NCBI RefSeq assembly: GCF_012034335.1
Contig: NZ_JAATHJ010000012.1
Span: 1 to 64,000 of the forward strand
Length of the DNA: 64,000 nt
DNA from: Alkalicoccus luteus
Lineage (GTDB): Bacteria; Bacillota; Bacilli; Bacillales; Salisediminibacteriaceae
Reading direction: 5' to 3'
The first letter of the stretch is position 1, and each line of letters begins with the position of its first letter. The notes under the pieces were generated by a model. It saw only the letters and a list, made by a program, of their open reading frames with translations, was not told the DNA's origin and did no database searches. A program made the position numbers and the translations under genes. This document shows positions 36,674-46,324 of this stretch, in pieces.

Positions 36674-36856
36674 TTGGATAAGCAATATTCCCTGATTGTA
36701 CTCGATGCAGAAGGTGAGACACAGGATATTCTGGACCCTAGAAACGGTCAGGCACTGGAGGAGCTTTCCGCAGGTGATCTTCAGTCTGCACGCGTTTTTT
36801 ATGATGAACTGAAAGAGGCTTATAAAGATTTTTCCGTTAAAATGCTGCTGAAGTAA
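36674..36856 (+). CDS. Small hypothetical protein
   Basis: This 60-residue acidic protein appears to be a beta hairpin (KQYSLIVLDAEGETQDIL) followed by helices. It starts at TTG with AAAGGAG 9 nt upstream. No family was recognised. The ribosome site and lack of a competing frame support it. Confidence 0.5.
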   Translation: MDKQYSLIVLDAEGETQDILDPRNGQALEELSAGDLQSARVFYDELKEAYKDFSVKMLLK

Positions 36857-37052
36857 CGATAAGCGTCAGCGTTTGTAAAGTCAGTTCGTTTTGCTGAAAG
36901 GATGGGATTTTCAGAAAAACGCATGATTTCAAATTCCGGCCTGCCGTCTTACCTGACTAAACCATTCAGACTTTTTGTCCGAAAGCTGCCATTATATTAC
37001 TCATATATTGCATGGAAAGACAGGGATCAAGCTGGTGCTTATTTCTGTCTTT

Positions 37053-37400
37053 TTAATTCGTTTCATAGACAACCATCGTATCAATCACTGCCCTCCGCTG
37101 CTCCTCCATGGATTCCGGATCCATGACCCACACCTCTACTTCCATTCCGCGTCTCACAGACGAAACGGTGACCGGTTGCTCATCTGATGCTACTATGACA
37201 GAATCTAAATGCTCGATTAACCAGATAAGCTGCTGCTCTGATTCATCTCTGTCCGTTCGTATTTGAATTCGTCCGTGGCTGTGCTGATGATCCACGACCG
37301 TTCCAAACAGGTGCGGATGGTCATCTGGGACAGATGTTTGCATACATCCCGGAAGTAACAGACTGTTGAACAAGAGTATGACGGCTGCCATCCTGATCAT
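37053..37400 (-). CDS. Putative lipoprotein
   Basis: This 115-residue protein has a type II signal peptide ending LLLPGC, then a short domain with RGMEVEVWVMD, resembling the small secreted DUF3221-like lipoproteins of Bacillus. That resemblance is weak. The ATG at 37400 has GGGAGGG upstream. It stands alone between two plus-strand genes. Confidence 0.6.
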   Translation of the reverse strand: MIRMAAVILLFNSLLLPGCMQTSVPDDHPHLFGTVVDHQHSHGRIQIRTDRDESEQQLIWLIEHLDSVIVASDEQPVTVSSVRRGMEVEVWVMDPESMEEQRRAVIDTMVVYETN

Positions 37401-37578
37401 ATCAGTCCCTCCCGTCGAAATGCCTTAAGTACGAATCTATTCCCGCACTTTCAAGCTTCAAACCGTGCTTCTTGGCTTCGTCAGCTTGATTACGTCAAAA
37501 ATAAATCAAACTTGCAGGAATCCGGCCGTTCGTATGGAATTTGTCTATAATGAACCAGATTATCTTAAGGAGGAGTCA

Positions 37579-38565
37579 ATGATGCAGCAGATTAAATGGG
37601 GAATACTCAGTACAGCAGGCATTGCACGAAAGCAAATGGTTCCGGCCATTAAAGAAGCCGGGAATACCATGCTCCACGCGGTTGCCAGCGAAAGCGGAAA
37701 AGCTGCTGACACAGCCGCTGAATGGGGTGCATCGGTTCATCACGATTCCTACGAAGCACTATTGAACGATCCGGACGTTGATGCCGTATATATACCTCTT
37801 CCAAATGCGCTTCACAAGGAATGGGTGATCAAAGCGATGCACCATGGCAAGCATGTGCTGGTCGAAAAACCTGCGGCAGTAACGTCTGATGACATCCGGG
37901 AAATACGCGAAGCCGGCAAAGAAACAGGCATGACGTGGATGGAAGGCTTTATGTACCAATTTCATCCGCAGCATAGCTATGTGAAAGAACTGATTGAAAA
38001 GGGAACAGTTGGAGCCGTTCAAAAAATGCGTGCTACTTTTTCTTTCCCGCTTGATCTGACGAGCTCAAACATTCGGCTGGACTCGTCTTTAGGAGGCGGC
38101 AGCCTCTACGACGTCGGCTGCTACTGTGTTCACGCCTGCCGGCACATCATCGGACAGGAACCGGAAGCAGTCGTTGGAACAGGCCGAAAGCAAAGTGGAA
38201 CAGGTGTGGATATTTCCACCTCTGCCCTTCTTACTTTCCAAGATATTGATGCTGTCATCGATTGCAGCTTTAACGAGTCTTCTTTAAACCGGTACGAGGT
38301 TTCTGGCACCAAGGGTCGAATTGAAGTGCCATTTGCGTTTCGACCGGATCAAAACCCGGATAATGGAGAAGGACTTGTTATTGTGAGAGACGAGAACGGA
38401 CGGGAAACGGAGCGCAAAACGTTTGCAGGGAATCAGTTCACTCTTCAGATTGAACACTTTTCCCAGTGCCTGATCGACGGCACTCAGCCGGTATATACTC
38501 CGGAAAGCACGCATAACAACATGAAAGTGATCGAAGCGGTATACGCTTCCCAGGAACAGATCTGA
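37579..38565 (+). CDS. Gfo/Idh/MocA family oxidoreductase
   Basis: This 328-residue NAD(P)-dependent enzyme has an N-terminal Rossmann domain (KWGILSTAGIARKQMVPAI), VYIPLPNALHKEW and the catalytic-site lysine motif HVLVEKPAA. A C-terminal alpha/beta domain follows with GGGSLYDVGCYCVHACRHI. Members oxidise sugars, inositols or reduce dihydrodiols; the substrate is unknown. The ATG at 37579 has AAGGAGG 5 nt upstream, and a second ATG directly follows. A terminator lies downstream. Confidence 0.88.
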   Translation: MMQQIKWGILSTAGIARKQMVPAIKEAGNTMLHAVASESGKAADTAAEWGASVHHDSYEALLNDPDVDAVYIPLPNALHKEWVIKAMHHGKHVLVEKPAAVTSDDIREIREAGKETGMTWMEGFMYQFHPQHSYVKELIEKGTVGAVQKMRATFSFPLDLTSSNIRLDSSLGGGSLYDVGCYCVHACRHIIGQEPEAVVGTGRKQSGTGVDISTSALLTFQDIDAVIDCSFNESSLNRYEVSGTKGRIEVPFAFRPDQNPDNGEGLVIVRDENGRETERKTFAGNQFTLQIEHFSQCLIDGTQPVYTPESTHNNMKVIEAVYASQEQI

Positions 38566-38623
38566 CTCCCTCCTGGACTCAGCCGTTGAAAGCATGCTTC
38601 ACTTTCAGCTTTATTAAAACTGT

Positions 38624-38657
38624 TAAGCCCGCACCTTCTAACAGGTTCGGGCTTAAG
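38624..38657. terminator. Terminator between oxidoreductase and HAD genes
   Basis: TTAAGCCCG pairs with CGGGCTTAA, extended by ACCT/AGGT with a bulge. It is convergent and could serve both genes. Confidence 0.6.
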
Positions 38658-38668
38658 TGGGCATAACG

Positions 38669-39358
38669 TTAAACAGTCTTCAATCCGGTAAAATCTGCTG
38701 TTTTCAGCTCCTGAAGCCGGTGGATCTCCAGATCTGCCTGGTGCAGCAGTGTCTCTTTCGCCGGGTTAAACCAGACTGTCGTAATACCGGCGCGAACGCC
38801 TCCTTCTATATCCGCGGTTAAGCTGTCGCCTATAATAGCCGTTTGGCTGCGATCTGTTTGCTGAAGCGTTGTGAAAACATGATCAAAAAAGTGCTCGGAC
38901 GGCTTAGCACTTCCAATATCGCCCGATATAAAGAGCTGGTCAAAACAATCTGTCAGCCCGGCGTTCGCCAGCCTCCGCCTCTGTGTCCCGCCTATTCCAT
39001 TTGTCACCGCACAAATACTGGTGCTCTTTGAGAGATGCTTGAGAATCTCTTCCGCGCCATCGATCAAATACACATTCTCTTCCAATCCCTGCCTGAATAA
39101 TCTGTCGGCCTCTGCTCCGGGCACGTCTTTGCCAAAGGCTGAAAAGGTCTGATTGAACCGCTCCGATATCACATGTTCTTTTTCAATATTTCCTTCCTCG
39201 TATTGCTTCCACAAGGAACGATTCGTCTTCTGATAATAGTCGCGAATTTCTTTTTCAAATGTAAAGCCATAAGCTTCAAACACGTGTTGAAGCGACTGTT
39301 CGGCCGATCGCTTAAAATCGAGCAGCGTATCATCCAGGTCAAATAACATCGTCTTCAT
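38669..39358 (-). CDS. HAD hydrolase, YjjG/YfnB-type noncanonical nucleotidase
   Basis: This 229-residue HAD phosphatase has motif I DLDDTLLDF (nucleophile D7 and D9), motif II CAVTNG, the motif III lysine in GSAKPSEHFF and motif IV IGDSLTADIEGG. The pattern TNGIGGTQRRRL fits the YjjG/YfnB pyrimidine 5'-nucleotidase group, which cleans up noncanonical nucleotides. The ATG at 39358 has GGAGG 6 nt upstream; the open frame extends upstream without a site. Confidence 0.87.
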   Translation of the reverse strand: MKTMLFDLDDTLLDFKRSAEQSLQHVFEAYGFTFEKEIRDYYQKTNRSLWKQYEEGNIEKEHVISERFNQTFSAFGKDVPGAEADRLFRQGLEENVYLIDGAEEILKHLSKSTSICAVTNGIGGTQRRRLANAGLTDCFDQLFISGDIGSAKPSEHFFDHVFTTLQQTDRSQTAIIGDSLTADIEGGVRAGITTVWFNPAKETLLHQADLEIHRLQELKTADFTGLKTV

Positions 39359-39508
39359 TATGTCCCTCCTGCAGCATCTGATTCCGTTCAGTATATCACG
39401 CTTCTCTCTGAAGCGTCCCGGACACTGCAAAAGCCGGAAGCGCCATATCCATTTCTTTACAATATGATAGAATAAAATGTGTCTTTCGAATAAACCAGGA
39501 GGCTGCCT

Positions 39509-39781
39509 ATGATTCGTATCGTACGCTACATCAGCAATATCGTGACAGGGGTCATCGTGTTTCTTTTTGCTTTTTTAATGAGCGGCGCTCTAGTTGAGGA
39601 ATCCCGCCTTATCCCTTCCAGATGGTACTACTTTCTCCTGGCCGCAGTATGGATCACGGGCTTATTCTGGCAGATAAAACCACGCATGCGTGCCTGGGGC
39701 ATCATTATTACGATGCTTCCTACTGCATATATTTTAATTGCTTTTTATCTCGCCTGGATGTTTCAGAATACTTTAGTCTAA
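39509..39781 (+). CDS. Hypothetical small membrane protein
   Basis: This 90-residue protein has three membrane segments (about 8-28, 40-57 and 62-86). It has CAGGAGG upstream of the ATG. No family was recognised. The following 260 bases hold no other gene. Confidence 0.6.
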   Translation: MIRIVRYISNIVTGVIVFLFAFLMSGALVEESRLIPSRWYYFLLAAVWITGLFWQIKPRMRAWGIIITMLPTAYILIAFYLAWMFQNTLV

Positions 39782-40044
39782 TCTTGCTTCTGCCCTTGAG
39801 ATAAGCTGTTTAATTTATTCAGCTTTTGCCTGAGAAAGTCAGGTCGGTTTCTATTTAACTAATAAACGAAATGACTAGCTTGTATGAACACCACGAAAAT
39901 TTCCGTAAATTTCTATTTGTCCACTGACAAAGTGATGCTGTGGGTCATTACTCACATGTGTCTCTAAATCCTCGTCATAATAGCGCTTGCTACCGTACAG
40001 ACTTTCTAAAAAGACGAATGCAGCCATAAGGAGGAATGTCCGTC

Positions 40045-40425
40045 ATGCATATTCAAGGGTTGCACCATGCGCAGATCACGATTCCAAAAGGAACGGAACA
40101 GGAAGGCCGGGAGTTTTATTGTGATTTACTCGGATTGAAGGAAATTGAGAAGCCTGATTCCCTCAAAGGGCGGGGCGGATTCTGGCTGCTTGCCGGAAAT
40201 CTGCAAGTGCACGTCGGTACCGAGGATGGAGACGCCAGAAGCTCTACTAAAGCGCATTTGGCTTATAGAGTGACCAGTCTTGAAGCGTGGAAAGATATGC
40301 TTCAAAAGCAGGGGCTTGTTCCGGAGGAATCTGTCCCTGTTCCCGGCATGAATCGGTTTGAATTCCGGGACCCGTTTGGAAATCGTGTTGAACTGCTGGA
40401 AGTAACGGAAGACCCTGCTTCCTGA
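40045..40425 (+). CDS. VOC family protein
   Basis: This 126-residue glyoxalase/bleomycin-resistance fold protein has LHHAQITIPKGTEQEGREFY and the C-terminal FEFRDPFGNRVELLE, with metal ligands typical of VOC proteins (His in LHHAQ, Glu in VELLE). The reaction is unknown. The ATG at 40045 has AAGGAGG 10 nt upstream; the ATG at 40036 is too close to it. A terminator follows. Confidence 0.82.
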   Translation: MHIQGLHHAQITIPKGTEQEGREFYCDLLGLKEIEKPDSLKGRGGFWLLAGNLQVHVGTEDGDARSSTKAHLAYRVTSLEAWKDMLQKQGLVPEESVPVPGMNRFEFRDPFGNRVELLEVTEDPAS

Positions 40426-40429
40426 CAGG

Positions 40430-40477
40430 CTGATAGCGCTATGGATAGGGAATCTTCTCTTTCTATAGCGCTATTTT
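40430..40477 (+). terminator. Terminator after VOC gene
   Basis: ATAGCGCTAT occurs twice (about 40432 and 40463) as a self-complementary arm pair, and is followed by TTTTT. Confidence 0.7.
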
Positions 40478-40635
40478 TAAAGAAGCAGATTGGTTCAGGC
40501 CTGAAACCGGGTATGGTAAACTGTACGTATACTGAAATCATGCCTTGCAGAGGCCTATTACCTACTCTTTATATGCTGCTATGACTGTAACCTGCTTTTC
40601 AGCCTCCGCGGGCTGCAGGGAGGAATGAGGACCAA

Positions 40636-41169
40636 ATGTTTGGACTGTTTTATCGTACGTATCAGACTTGGCAGATTCCGGAATTCCGTATCACCGACTC
40701 CCCTTACATCATTAAAGCTGTCCAGGACCGGGATTCATTTATGGACGTCACTGACATTTTAGGCGGAGCAGGCTCTATGGGAAAGTATGTATTTTATGAA
40801 GCTTCCCGGGATATTTTACTCGTTTTCCGTTTTCCACTGTCCAACTATGTGAACATTTATGTGCATCTCCGTGGCGCAGACGGCAAATTTGGCCAGGATG
40901 ACGGCATCAAAGTAGCCACTGTCACGCTCTCCAGTATTAAACCAGAAGAGCACAGCGTAGATTATCATTTAAATGGCTGGTGGATTCCGCTTTTAAACGG
41001 CTTTTTCCTGTATTTAATTGATGATATGAAGCATCAGGAAACAGGCAGAGAACCTCGCGTGAACACTTCACGGCTGCGGGAGCTTGAAAATCAGTCGCTT
41101 CAGATTAAGGACAAGCTGCCTGAGCTGTTCCGCTCCCGGAAGAGTCAGGGAGGCAGACAGCCAACGTAA
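40636..41169 (+). CDS. Conserved hypothetical protein
   Basis: This 177-residue protein has a beta-rich N-terminal domain (GGAGSMGKYVFYEASRDILL, FPLSNYVNIYVHLRGADGKF) and a hydrophobic segment (WWIPLLNGFFLYLID) that may be peripheral to the membrane. The tail is basic and helical. I do not recognise the family. The ATG has GAGG 5 nt upstream. Confidence 0.6.
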   Translation: MFGLFYRTYQTWQIPEFRITDSPYIIKAVQDRDSFMDVTDILGGAGSMGKYVFYEASRDILLVFRFPLSNYVNIYVHLRGADGKFGQDDGIKVATVTLSSIKPEEHSVDYHLNGWWIPLLNGFFLYLIDDMKHQETGREPRVNTSRLRELENQSLQIKDKLPELFRSRKSQGGRQPT

Positions 41170-41295
41170 TATCCGTCCCATCCTTTTAACAACATGTCTT
41201 TTTCTCACCTCCTGAGCTGATCCTGATTCACGCCCAGGGGGTATTTTCATGAGATAAAGCATGCTACAAAAGGGTCTTTCGTATCCTTTGCTGCA

Positions 41296-41336
41296 GCTTA
41301 AAAGCCGGAGACCTGAATCAGGCCTCCGGTTTTCCA
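41296..41336. terminator. Bidirectional terminator
   Basis: AAGCCGGAGACCTGA and the partner reading CAGGCCTCCGGTTTT form a stem around a short loop. It sits between the convergent genes at 40636 and 41421. Confidence 0.7.
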
Positions 41337-41420
41337 TATTAGAATAAGATTCATTCAAACGTCTGTGGTGAAGCAGCGTAAGACTGCTGACAGGCATTCT
41401 CCAGCTTCTATCTCAGCAAC

Positions 41421-42407
41421 TTATTTCTGCAAATTCACAATAACGCGGCCCCTGATTTTACTCTCGAGAATATCATTAAGCGCCTGCTGTAAACCATTAA
41501 GACTAATTTCTGTCGCTGTTTCCTCCATGTGGCGGGGTTTCAGACTTCCTGCACATCTGGACCAGACTTCTTTCCGAAGAGGCATTGGGCAGTAAGCAGA
41601 GTCAATCCCAAGTAAATCCACCCCTCTCAGAATGAACGGCATCACCGTGGTCGGCACTTCCACACCAGCTGTGAGACCGGAAACAGCCACACTGCCATGC
41701 TGCTTCACGTTGCTGAGAATAGCCGCGAGCACCTTTCCTCCAGTTGGATCCACCGCAGCTGCCCACTTTTGTTTATCAAGCGGCCTGATTTTTTCAGGAG
41801 TGACATCCTCCCTTCCGACCACTTCTTCTGCACCGAGCTTTTTCAAATAAGCTTCTTCTTCAAGACGTCCCGTACTCGCTGTGACATGATAGCCTCTTCC
41901 CGAAAGCATATCGACAGCCATAGAGCCCACTCCGCCGGAAGCTCCTGTAACCAATATCGGCTTATCTTCCGGGGTCAGGCCATTTTGCTCCAAACGGTGG
42001 ATGGACAGAGCCGCAGTAAAACCGGCGGTACCGATTATCATCGATTCTTTCAGCGAGAGGTTGTCAGGAAGACTGACGACCCAGGCAGCCGGCACGCGTG
42101 CATACTGACTGTAACCCCCGTCATGCGCAGTGCCGAGATCATAGCTTGTACAGATAACCTGCTGACCTTTACTAAAATCAGGGGAGTCAGAATGCTCAAC
42201 GGTTCCCGCCAGATCGATCCCTGGTATCATTGGATAGTCCTTTGCTATCTTTGCTTTTTTATGAAGCGCAAGCCCGTCTTTATAGTTTACTCCTGAATAA
42301 TGGACCTTGATCAATACTTCTCCTTGAGGAAGATCCTCCACGGTTCGCTTGACCAGTGATCCCGTTCCTTCTCCCTCTGTCTGAAACGCATGAAACTGTT
42401 CTGACAT
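41421..42407 (-). CDS. yhfP: YhfP/AcuI-type quinone oxidoreductase-like MDR protein
   Basis: This 328-residue zinc-free medium-chain dehydrogenase belongs to the YhdH/YhfP/AcuI group, reported as quinone or acryloyl-CoA reductases using NADPH. It has VHYSGVNYKDGLA, PMIPGIDLAGTVE and the nucleotide motif VTGASGGVGSMAVDML. The C-terminus is IRGRVIVNL. The ATG has GGAGGCTCAT-type site upstream. The substrate is inferred only from the family. Confidence 0.87.
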   Translation of the reverse strand: MSEQFHAFQTEGEGTGSLVKRTVEDLPQGEVLIKVHYSGVNYKDGLALHKKAKIAKDYPMIPGIDLAGTVEHSDSPDFSKGQQVICTSYDLGTAHDGGYSQYARVPAAWVVSLPDNLSLKESMIIGTAGFTAALSIHRLEQNGLTPEDKPILVTGASGGVGSMAVDMLSGRGYHVTASTGRLEEEAYLKKLGAEEVVGREDVTPEKIRPLDKQKWAAAVDPTGGKVLAAILSNVKQHGSVAVSGLTAGVEVPTTVMPFILRGVDLLGIDSAYCPMPLRKEVWSRCAGSLKPRHMEETATEISLNGLQQALNDILESKIRGRVIVNLQK

Positions 42408-42454
42408 GATGAGCCTCCTCTGCAGAATATCTTTCCTCTACAGTGTATTCGCTT

Positions 42455-42937
42455 TCATCGCGTCATTTCCTGCCGCTTTTGAACATGCTTTTTTTTCACA
42501 GCCTTGTAATGACTTAAATAAGTCCGCACGAATGATGCTGCCCGTTCATCATCACTGGGCTGAGGAAGCAGCTCCACTTTAAGGGCCGGGGCACTTTCCC
42601 CGGTTACCAGCTTAAGCAATGAACGAAGCCGGTCCACCGCTCCGCAAAAGTGAGGATAAAAGGAATCGCCTGTGCCAAATACACCGCACGGAACCGCTGT
42701 TAAATTCTGTGATTTTATCCGGTCAACTACAGGTTTCATATGACGGGGAATCTCACCATTTCCCCACGTATATGTTCCAAAAAGGATCCCGTCGCATTCG
42801 GATAAGTCCAGATTGCCGCGGATATCACGGACGGCCTTTTTTTCAGCTTTCATTCCTGCTTCCTCAAGTTTCAGCATAATCAGGTCAGCGAGTTCATCTG
42901 TGTTTCCAGACATAGACTGAACGACAACGGTGATCAC
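42455..42937 (-). CDS. Flavodoxin of the RNR operon (NrdI-like role)
   Basis: This 160-residue flavodoxin has the FMN phosphate loop SMSGNTDELAD (about 8-18) and the ring-contact loops GTYTWGNGEIP and GVFGTGDSFYPHFCGAV. The size and loops are those of a true flavodoxin rather than the shorter NrdI, but the genetic position is the same. It probably supplies electrons for cofactor assembly or radical repair in NrdB; this is inferred. Its start overlaps the nrdB stop by 4 bases, so it is coupled to it and is the last gene of the operon. Confidence 0.85.
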   Translation of the reverse strand: MITVVVQSMSGNTDELADLIMLKLEEAGMKAEKKAVRDIRGNLDLSECDGILFGTYTWGNGEIPRHMKPVVDRIKSQNLTAVPCGVFGTGDSFYPHFCGAVDRLRSLLKLVTGESAPALKVELLPQPSDDERAASFVRTYLSHYKAVKKKHVQKRQEMTR

Positions 42938-43968
42938 AGCTCATCGAACCCGTTCTGTTCCGTTACTTTCGTGTACGCTCTCGATTTTTGTTCAAAGAAA
43001 TCTGATTTCGTTTCATTCATCATGTCATCACTGAATACCTGTATCCACGGCATCGGGTTTTCCGGACGGTTATACAAATTAGCCAGTCCCAGCTGTCTGA
43101 ACCGCTTGTCTGCCAGATATTCAACGTAGGATTCGTACTCCTCCGTGTCAATGCCTTTTATATCCTTGAGCAGCACGGCAGCCCACTCTTTTTCCAGTTC
43201 GACGGCCTCAGCAATCGTATCGTAAATAAATGCTTTATTCTCTTCCGTTCTAAGCTCTTCATTTTCAGCCATCAGAATTCGGATAAACTGCGAAATAAAA
43301 TAGGCGTGCTGCATTTCGTCTCGCTGAATGTAGCTGATCATCGTACTTGTTTTCACCATTTTCTGATTGCGGGCAAGATGATAAAAGAATGCAAAGCCGG
43401 CATAAAAATAAATTCCCTCCAGATTGACCGAGTTAATACAAAGCTCAAACAAACGCTGTGGAGACGGTTCCTCACGGAAGCGCTCGTAGGAATCGAGAAT
43501 CAGTGCATTCCGTTTACGAACGAGGGGATCGTTTTTTGCATCGTCAAATGCCTTTCTCTGCTCATCCGTGGAGACGAGCGAGCTTAATACGTACGAGTAA
43601 GATTCATTGTGTACGGCTTCCTGCTGGGCAATTACAGCAAAAACCGCTTTAAAACTCGGATCGCTCACGTAGTCAAGCACCATTGACATGGTCGGAGTCT
43701 GCAGGCTGTCAAGAGACGCCAGCTGTGTATTCACCTTCAGAAAAATGTCTTTTTCTATAGATGTTAACGAATCCCACTGCTTAATATCATCCTGCATGTT
43801 GATTTCCTGCGCTTTCCAGAAGTTGGACAATAAAACGTGATACATATCATACATCTGCGGATAGGCGATATCGTTCCAGTTTAAAATGCCCGATGCTCGG
43901 CCATTAATGATTCCGGTCGATTTGTTAGCGTGCTCCGGTTCAAGCAGCTTCATTTTTGTTAAGGTCAT
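42934..43968 (-). CDS. nrdB: Ribonucleotide reductase class I, radical subunit NrdB
   Basis: NrdB houses the diiron (or mixed-metal) site that makes the tyrosyl radical used by NrdA. The 344-residue protein has metal ligands D87, E117 and H120 (QQEAVHNESYSY), E184 (NLEGIYFY), E218 and H221 (RDEMQHAYF). The radical tyrosine Y124 lies four residues after H120. The ATG at 43968 has GGGAAG 5 nt upstream; an upstream ATG at 43998 overlaps the nrdA stop. It lies between nrdA and the flavodoxin gene. Confidence 0.92.
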   Translation of the reverse strand: MTLTKMKLLEPEHANKSTGIINGRASGILNWNDIAYPQMYDMYHVLLSNFWKAQEINMQDDIKQWDSLTSIEKDIFLKVNTQLASLDSLQTPTMSMVLDYVSDPSFKAVFAVIAQQEAVHNESYSYVLSSLVSTDEQRKAFDDAKNDPLVRKRNALILDSYERFREEPSPQRLFELCINSVNLEGIYFYAGFAFFYHLARNQKMVKTSTMISYIQRDEMQHAYFISQFIRILMAENEELRTEENKAFIYDTIAEAVELEKEWAAVLLKDIKGIDTEEYESYVEYLADKRFRQLGLANLYNRPENPMPWIQVFSDDMMNETKSDFFEQKSRAYTKVTEQNGFDEL

Positions 43969-43997
43969 CGTATCTTCCCTTCCCTTCGTCAGCTTCA

Positions 43998-46256
43998 TCA
44001 GGAATGACAGCTTTCACATTCTTCTATTTCACCTTGTGAGGTGCTGCGGACGTAATAGGTCGTCTTCAGTCCCTGCCGCCATGCTTCCATGTGTAAATGC
44101 AGCAGATCTCTTGCGTGAATATCATGACGGACATACAGATTAAAGCTGATTCCCTGGTCTACATGCCGCTGGCGTGCTGCATTCTGACGAATACTCCACA
44201 GCTGATCCAGCTCATGTCTGGCCCGATTGTAATATGGGTACGTATGATGCGTTAAATCCGGCGGGGTTACCTTCAGCTTAAAGTTCTTCTTTTCTTCCGC
44301 GTATTCCAGGGCATAAATTGGATCAATTCCATCCGTGGATCCAGCAATTTTTGCCGTTGATGAATTTGGAGCGACCGCCATCAGCCACCCGTTGCGAATT
44401 CCGCTTTTCGCTGTTTTTTGTTTTAGTTTGTTCCAGCGCTCCGACTTATAGCCCCTCCGCTCAAAGAAAAGTCCGCTTTCCCACTCTGAACCGGAAAACG
44501 CAGGATATGCACCTTTCTCTTCAGCGAGCGTTGCACTGGCCTGAATAGCTGCGTATGAAATCCGCTCGTACAGTTCATCTGCAAAGGCAACCGCTTCTTC
44601 TGACTCCCAGTGGATGTGATTTACGGCAAGAACATGGTGCCAGCCGAATGTTCCAAGTCCGACAGCGCGGTATTTTTTATTCGTTTCCTGGGCCTGCCCG
44701 ACAGAAAGTGTGTTTAAATCGATTACGTTATCGAGCATTCTCATCTGAATCGCTGCTGTCCGCTCAATCACATCGTCTTTGTATGCAGAAGCCAAGTTTA
44801 TTGAAGAGAGGTTGCAGACAACAAATTCGCCTGGCTTGCGAACGATGACGATACTGCCATCCTCTGCCACGTACTCATCGGTTATCTCTGACGCAGACAT
44901 GTTCTGAGCGATCTCCGTACAGAGATTGCTGCAGTAGATGGACGTCCTCCCCAGCGCTTTTTTATTCGGATTACTTCTGTTTACTTCATCGCGGTAGAAC
45001 ATATACGGCGTGCCTGTTTCGAGCTGCGCGATCATGATCCGCTTCATGATGTCCATCGCCCGGTACGTTTTTCTTGGCAGCATCGGATGGCCGCACGCTT
45101 CCTTATACTTTTCCGTAAACGCTAAATGATCCGTTTCATCGTAGAAGTCTTCCAGTCCGAGCGCGTTTCCACTCTCATCCTTCCACCCCATAAATGTTTT
45201 CACCTGGTGCGGACAAAACACCGACCACTCACCGATGCTGCGGCCAGTTTCATCTGTTTCTTCCAGTGTCCGCATAAAGTGATCCGGTATGCTCACGCCT
45301 GTGAAAATGTCGTGAGCTTTTCGTCGTTCATCGCCGTTATTTGTTTTTAAGTCCAGAAATCCGGTCATAATATCTTTGTGGAAAATATCGAGGTAAACGG
45401 CAACAGCCCCCTGACGCTGTCCAAGCTGATCAACGCTGACTGCAGTATCGTTTAACAGACGGATCCATGGGATAACGCCGGACGATGTTTCTTTGAACCC
45501 CTTTATGTCGGAACCAAGCGCCCTTACTTTTCCAAAGTATACACCGATGCCTCCCCCGTCTTTACTTAATCTGGCCGTGTCCCAATTGTTTAAATAAATT
45601 CCGTCCAGCGAATCCGAAACTGTGTCGATAAAGCAGGATGAAAGCTGTCCATAGCTCTTGCCTGCATTGGCTAATGTCGGTGTCGCTACTGTCATGTAGA
45701 GGTTGGATAACGCCCAATAGGCTTCCTTCACCAGCTCAATCCGCTTTTCTGCCGGCTCCTGCTGCATAAGTGCCATTGCGATAACGAGCCATCGTTCCTG
45801 CGGCAGCTCCCATACCTGCTTCTCATGGTCACGAGCCAGGTAGCGGTCGGAGAGCAAAAACAATCCGATAAAAGTAAATGAATGATCCCGCTCCGGTACG
45901 ATAATCGCTTCTAAATGATCAATTTCTGCTTTTGAATATGTCTCAAGCAGCGCCTTGCTGTAAATTCCTTTTTCTGTAAGCGTATGAAGCAGGTCATGAA
46001 ATCCGCTGTATGCTTTAACACCACGCTGTAATTCTGCCTGTTCATAAAGTTTCTTTAAGTAAAAACGTGCAGCAGCAAACGTATAATCAGGCTGATCCAT
46101 TGCCACCTGATTCAGTGACGTGTGAAGTGCATGATCAAATGCCTCGTCCTCATGCTTTAACTCCACCTGCTGTTTAAGTTCTGATAAATCGAGATCGTAG
46201 CTCTTTTCAAGCTCTGTCATCGTCAGCTGAATGCGTGATTGTAGTGCAGATTCCAT
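43998..46256 (-). CDS. nrdA: Ribonucleotide reductase class I, catalytic subunit NrdA
   Basis: NrdA reduces ribonucleoside diphosphates to deoxyribonucleotides. The 752-residue protein has redox cysteines C208 (QLSSCFIDT) and C481 (VVCNLSSIN) and the thiyl site NLCTE (N444, C446, E448). Radical-transfer and C-terminal reductant cysteines are present, the latter as C747-x-x-C750. Residues 1-60 align only with the later part of the E. coli ATP-cone, and the V-x-K-R-D-G nucleotide motif is missing, so dATP inhibition is probably lost. The ATG has GGAGG 7 nt upstream. A cobalamin riboswitch and terminators precede it. Confidence 0.93.
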   Translation of the reverse strand: MESALQSRIQLTMTELEKSYDLDLSELKQQVELKHEDEAFDHALHTSLNQVAMDQPDYTFAAARFYLKKLYEQAELQRGVKAYSGFHDLLHTLTEKGIYSKALLETYSKAEIDHLEAIIVPERDHSFTFIGLFLLSDRYLARDHEKQVWELPQERWLVIAMALMQQEPAEKRIELVKEAYWALSNLYMTVATPTLANAGKSYGQLSSCFIDTVSDSLDGIYLNNWDTARLSKDGGGIGVYFGKVRALGSDIKGFKETSSGVIPWIRLLNDTAVSVDQLGQRQGAVAVYLDIFHKDIMTGFLDLKTNNGDERRKAHDIFTGVSIPDHFMRTLEETDETGRSIGEWSVFCPHQVKTFMGWKDESGNALGLEDFYDETDHLAFTEKYKEACGHPMLPRKTYRAMDIMKRIMIAQLETGTPYMFYRDEVNRSNPNKKALGRTSIYCSNLCTEIAQNMSASEITDEYVAEDGSIVIVRKPGEFVVCNLSSINLASAYKDDVIERTAAIQMRMLDNVIDLNTLSVGQAQETNKKYRAVGLGTFGWHHVLAVNHIHWESEEAVAFADELYERISYAAIQASATLAEEKGAYPAFSGSEWESGLFFERRGYKSERWNKLKQKTAKSGIRNGWLMAVAPNSSTAKIAGSTDGIDPIYALEYAEEKKNFKLKVTPPDLTHHTYPYYNRARHELDQLWSIRQNAARQRHVDQGISFNLYVRHDIHARDLLHLHMEAWRQGLKTTYYVRSTSQGEIEECESCHS

Positions 46257-46324
46257 TGAGAAGCCTCCTTTTTCTTTTCATAATTCACTATATTGAATGA
46301 TCTTGCGCAAAACAGCGGAACCAT

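Noticed and set aside
46284-46297. TTCACTATATTGAA as a possible NrdR box
   Set aside because: It is only one short palindrome near the nrdA start, downstream of the terminator. NrdR sites are usually two spaced 16-bp boxes near the promoter, so the match is too weak to list as a feature.
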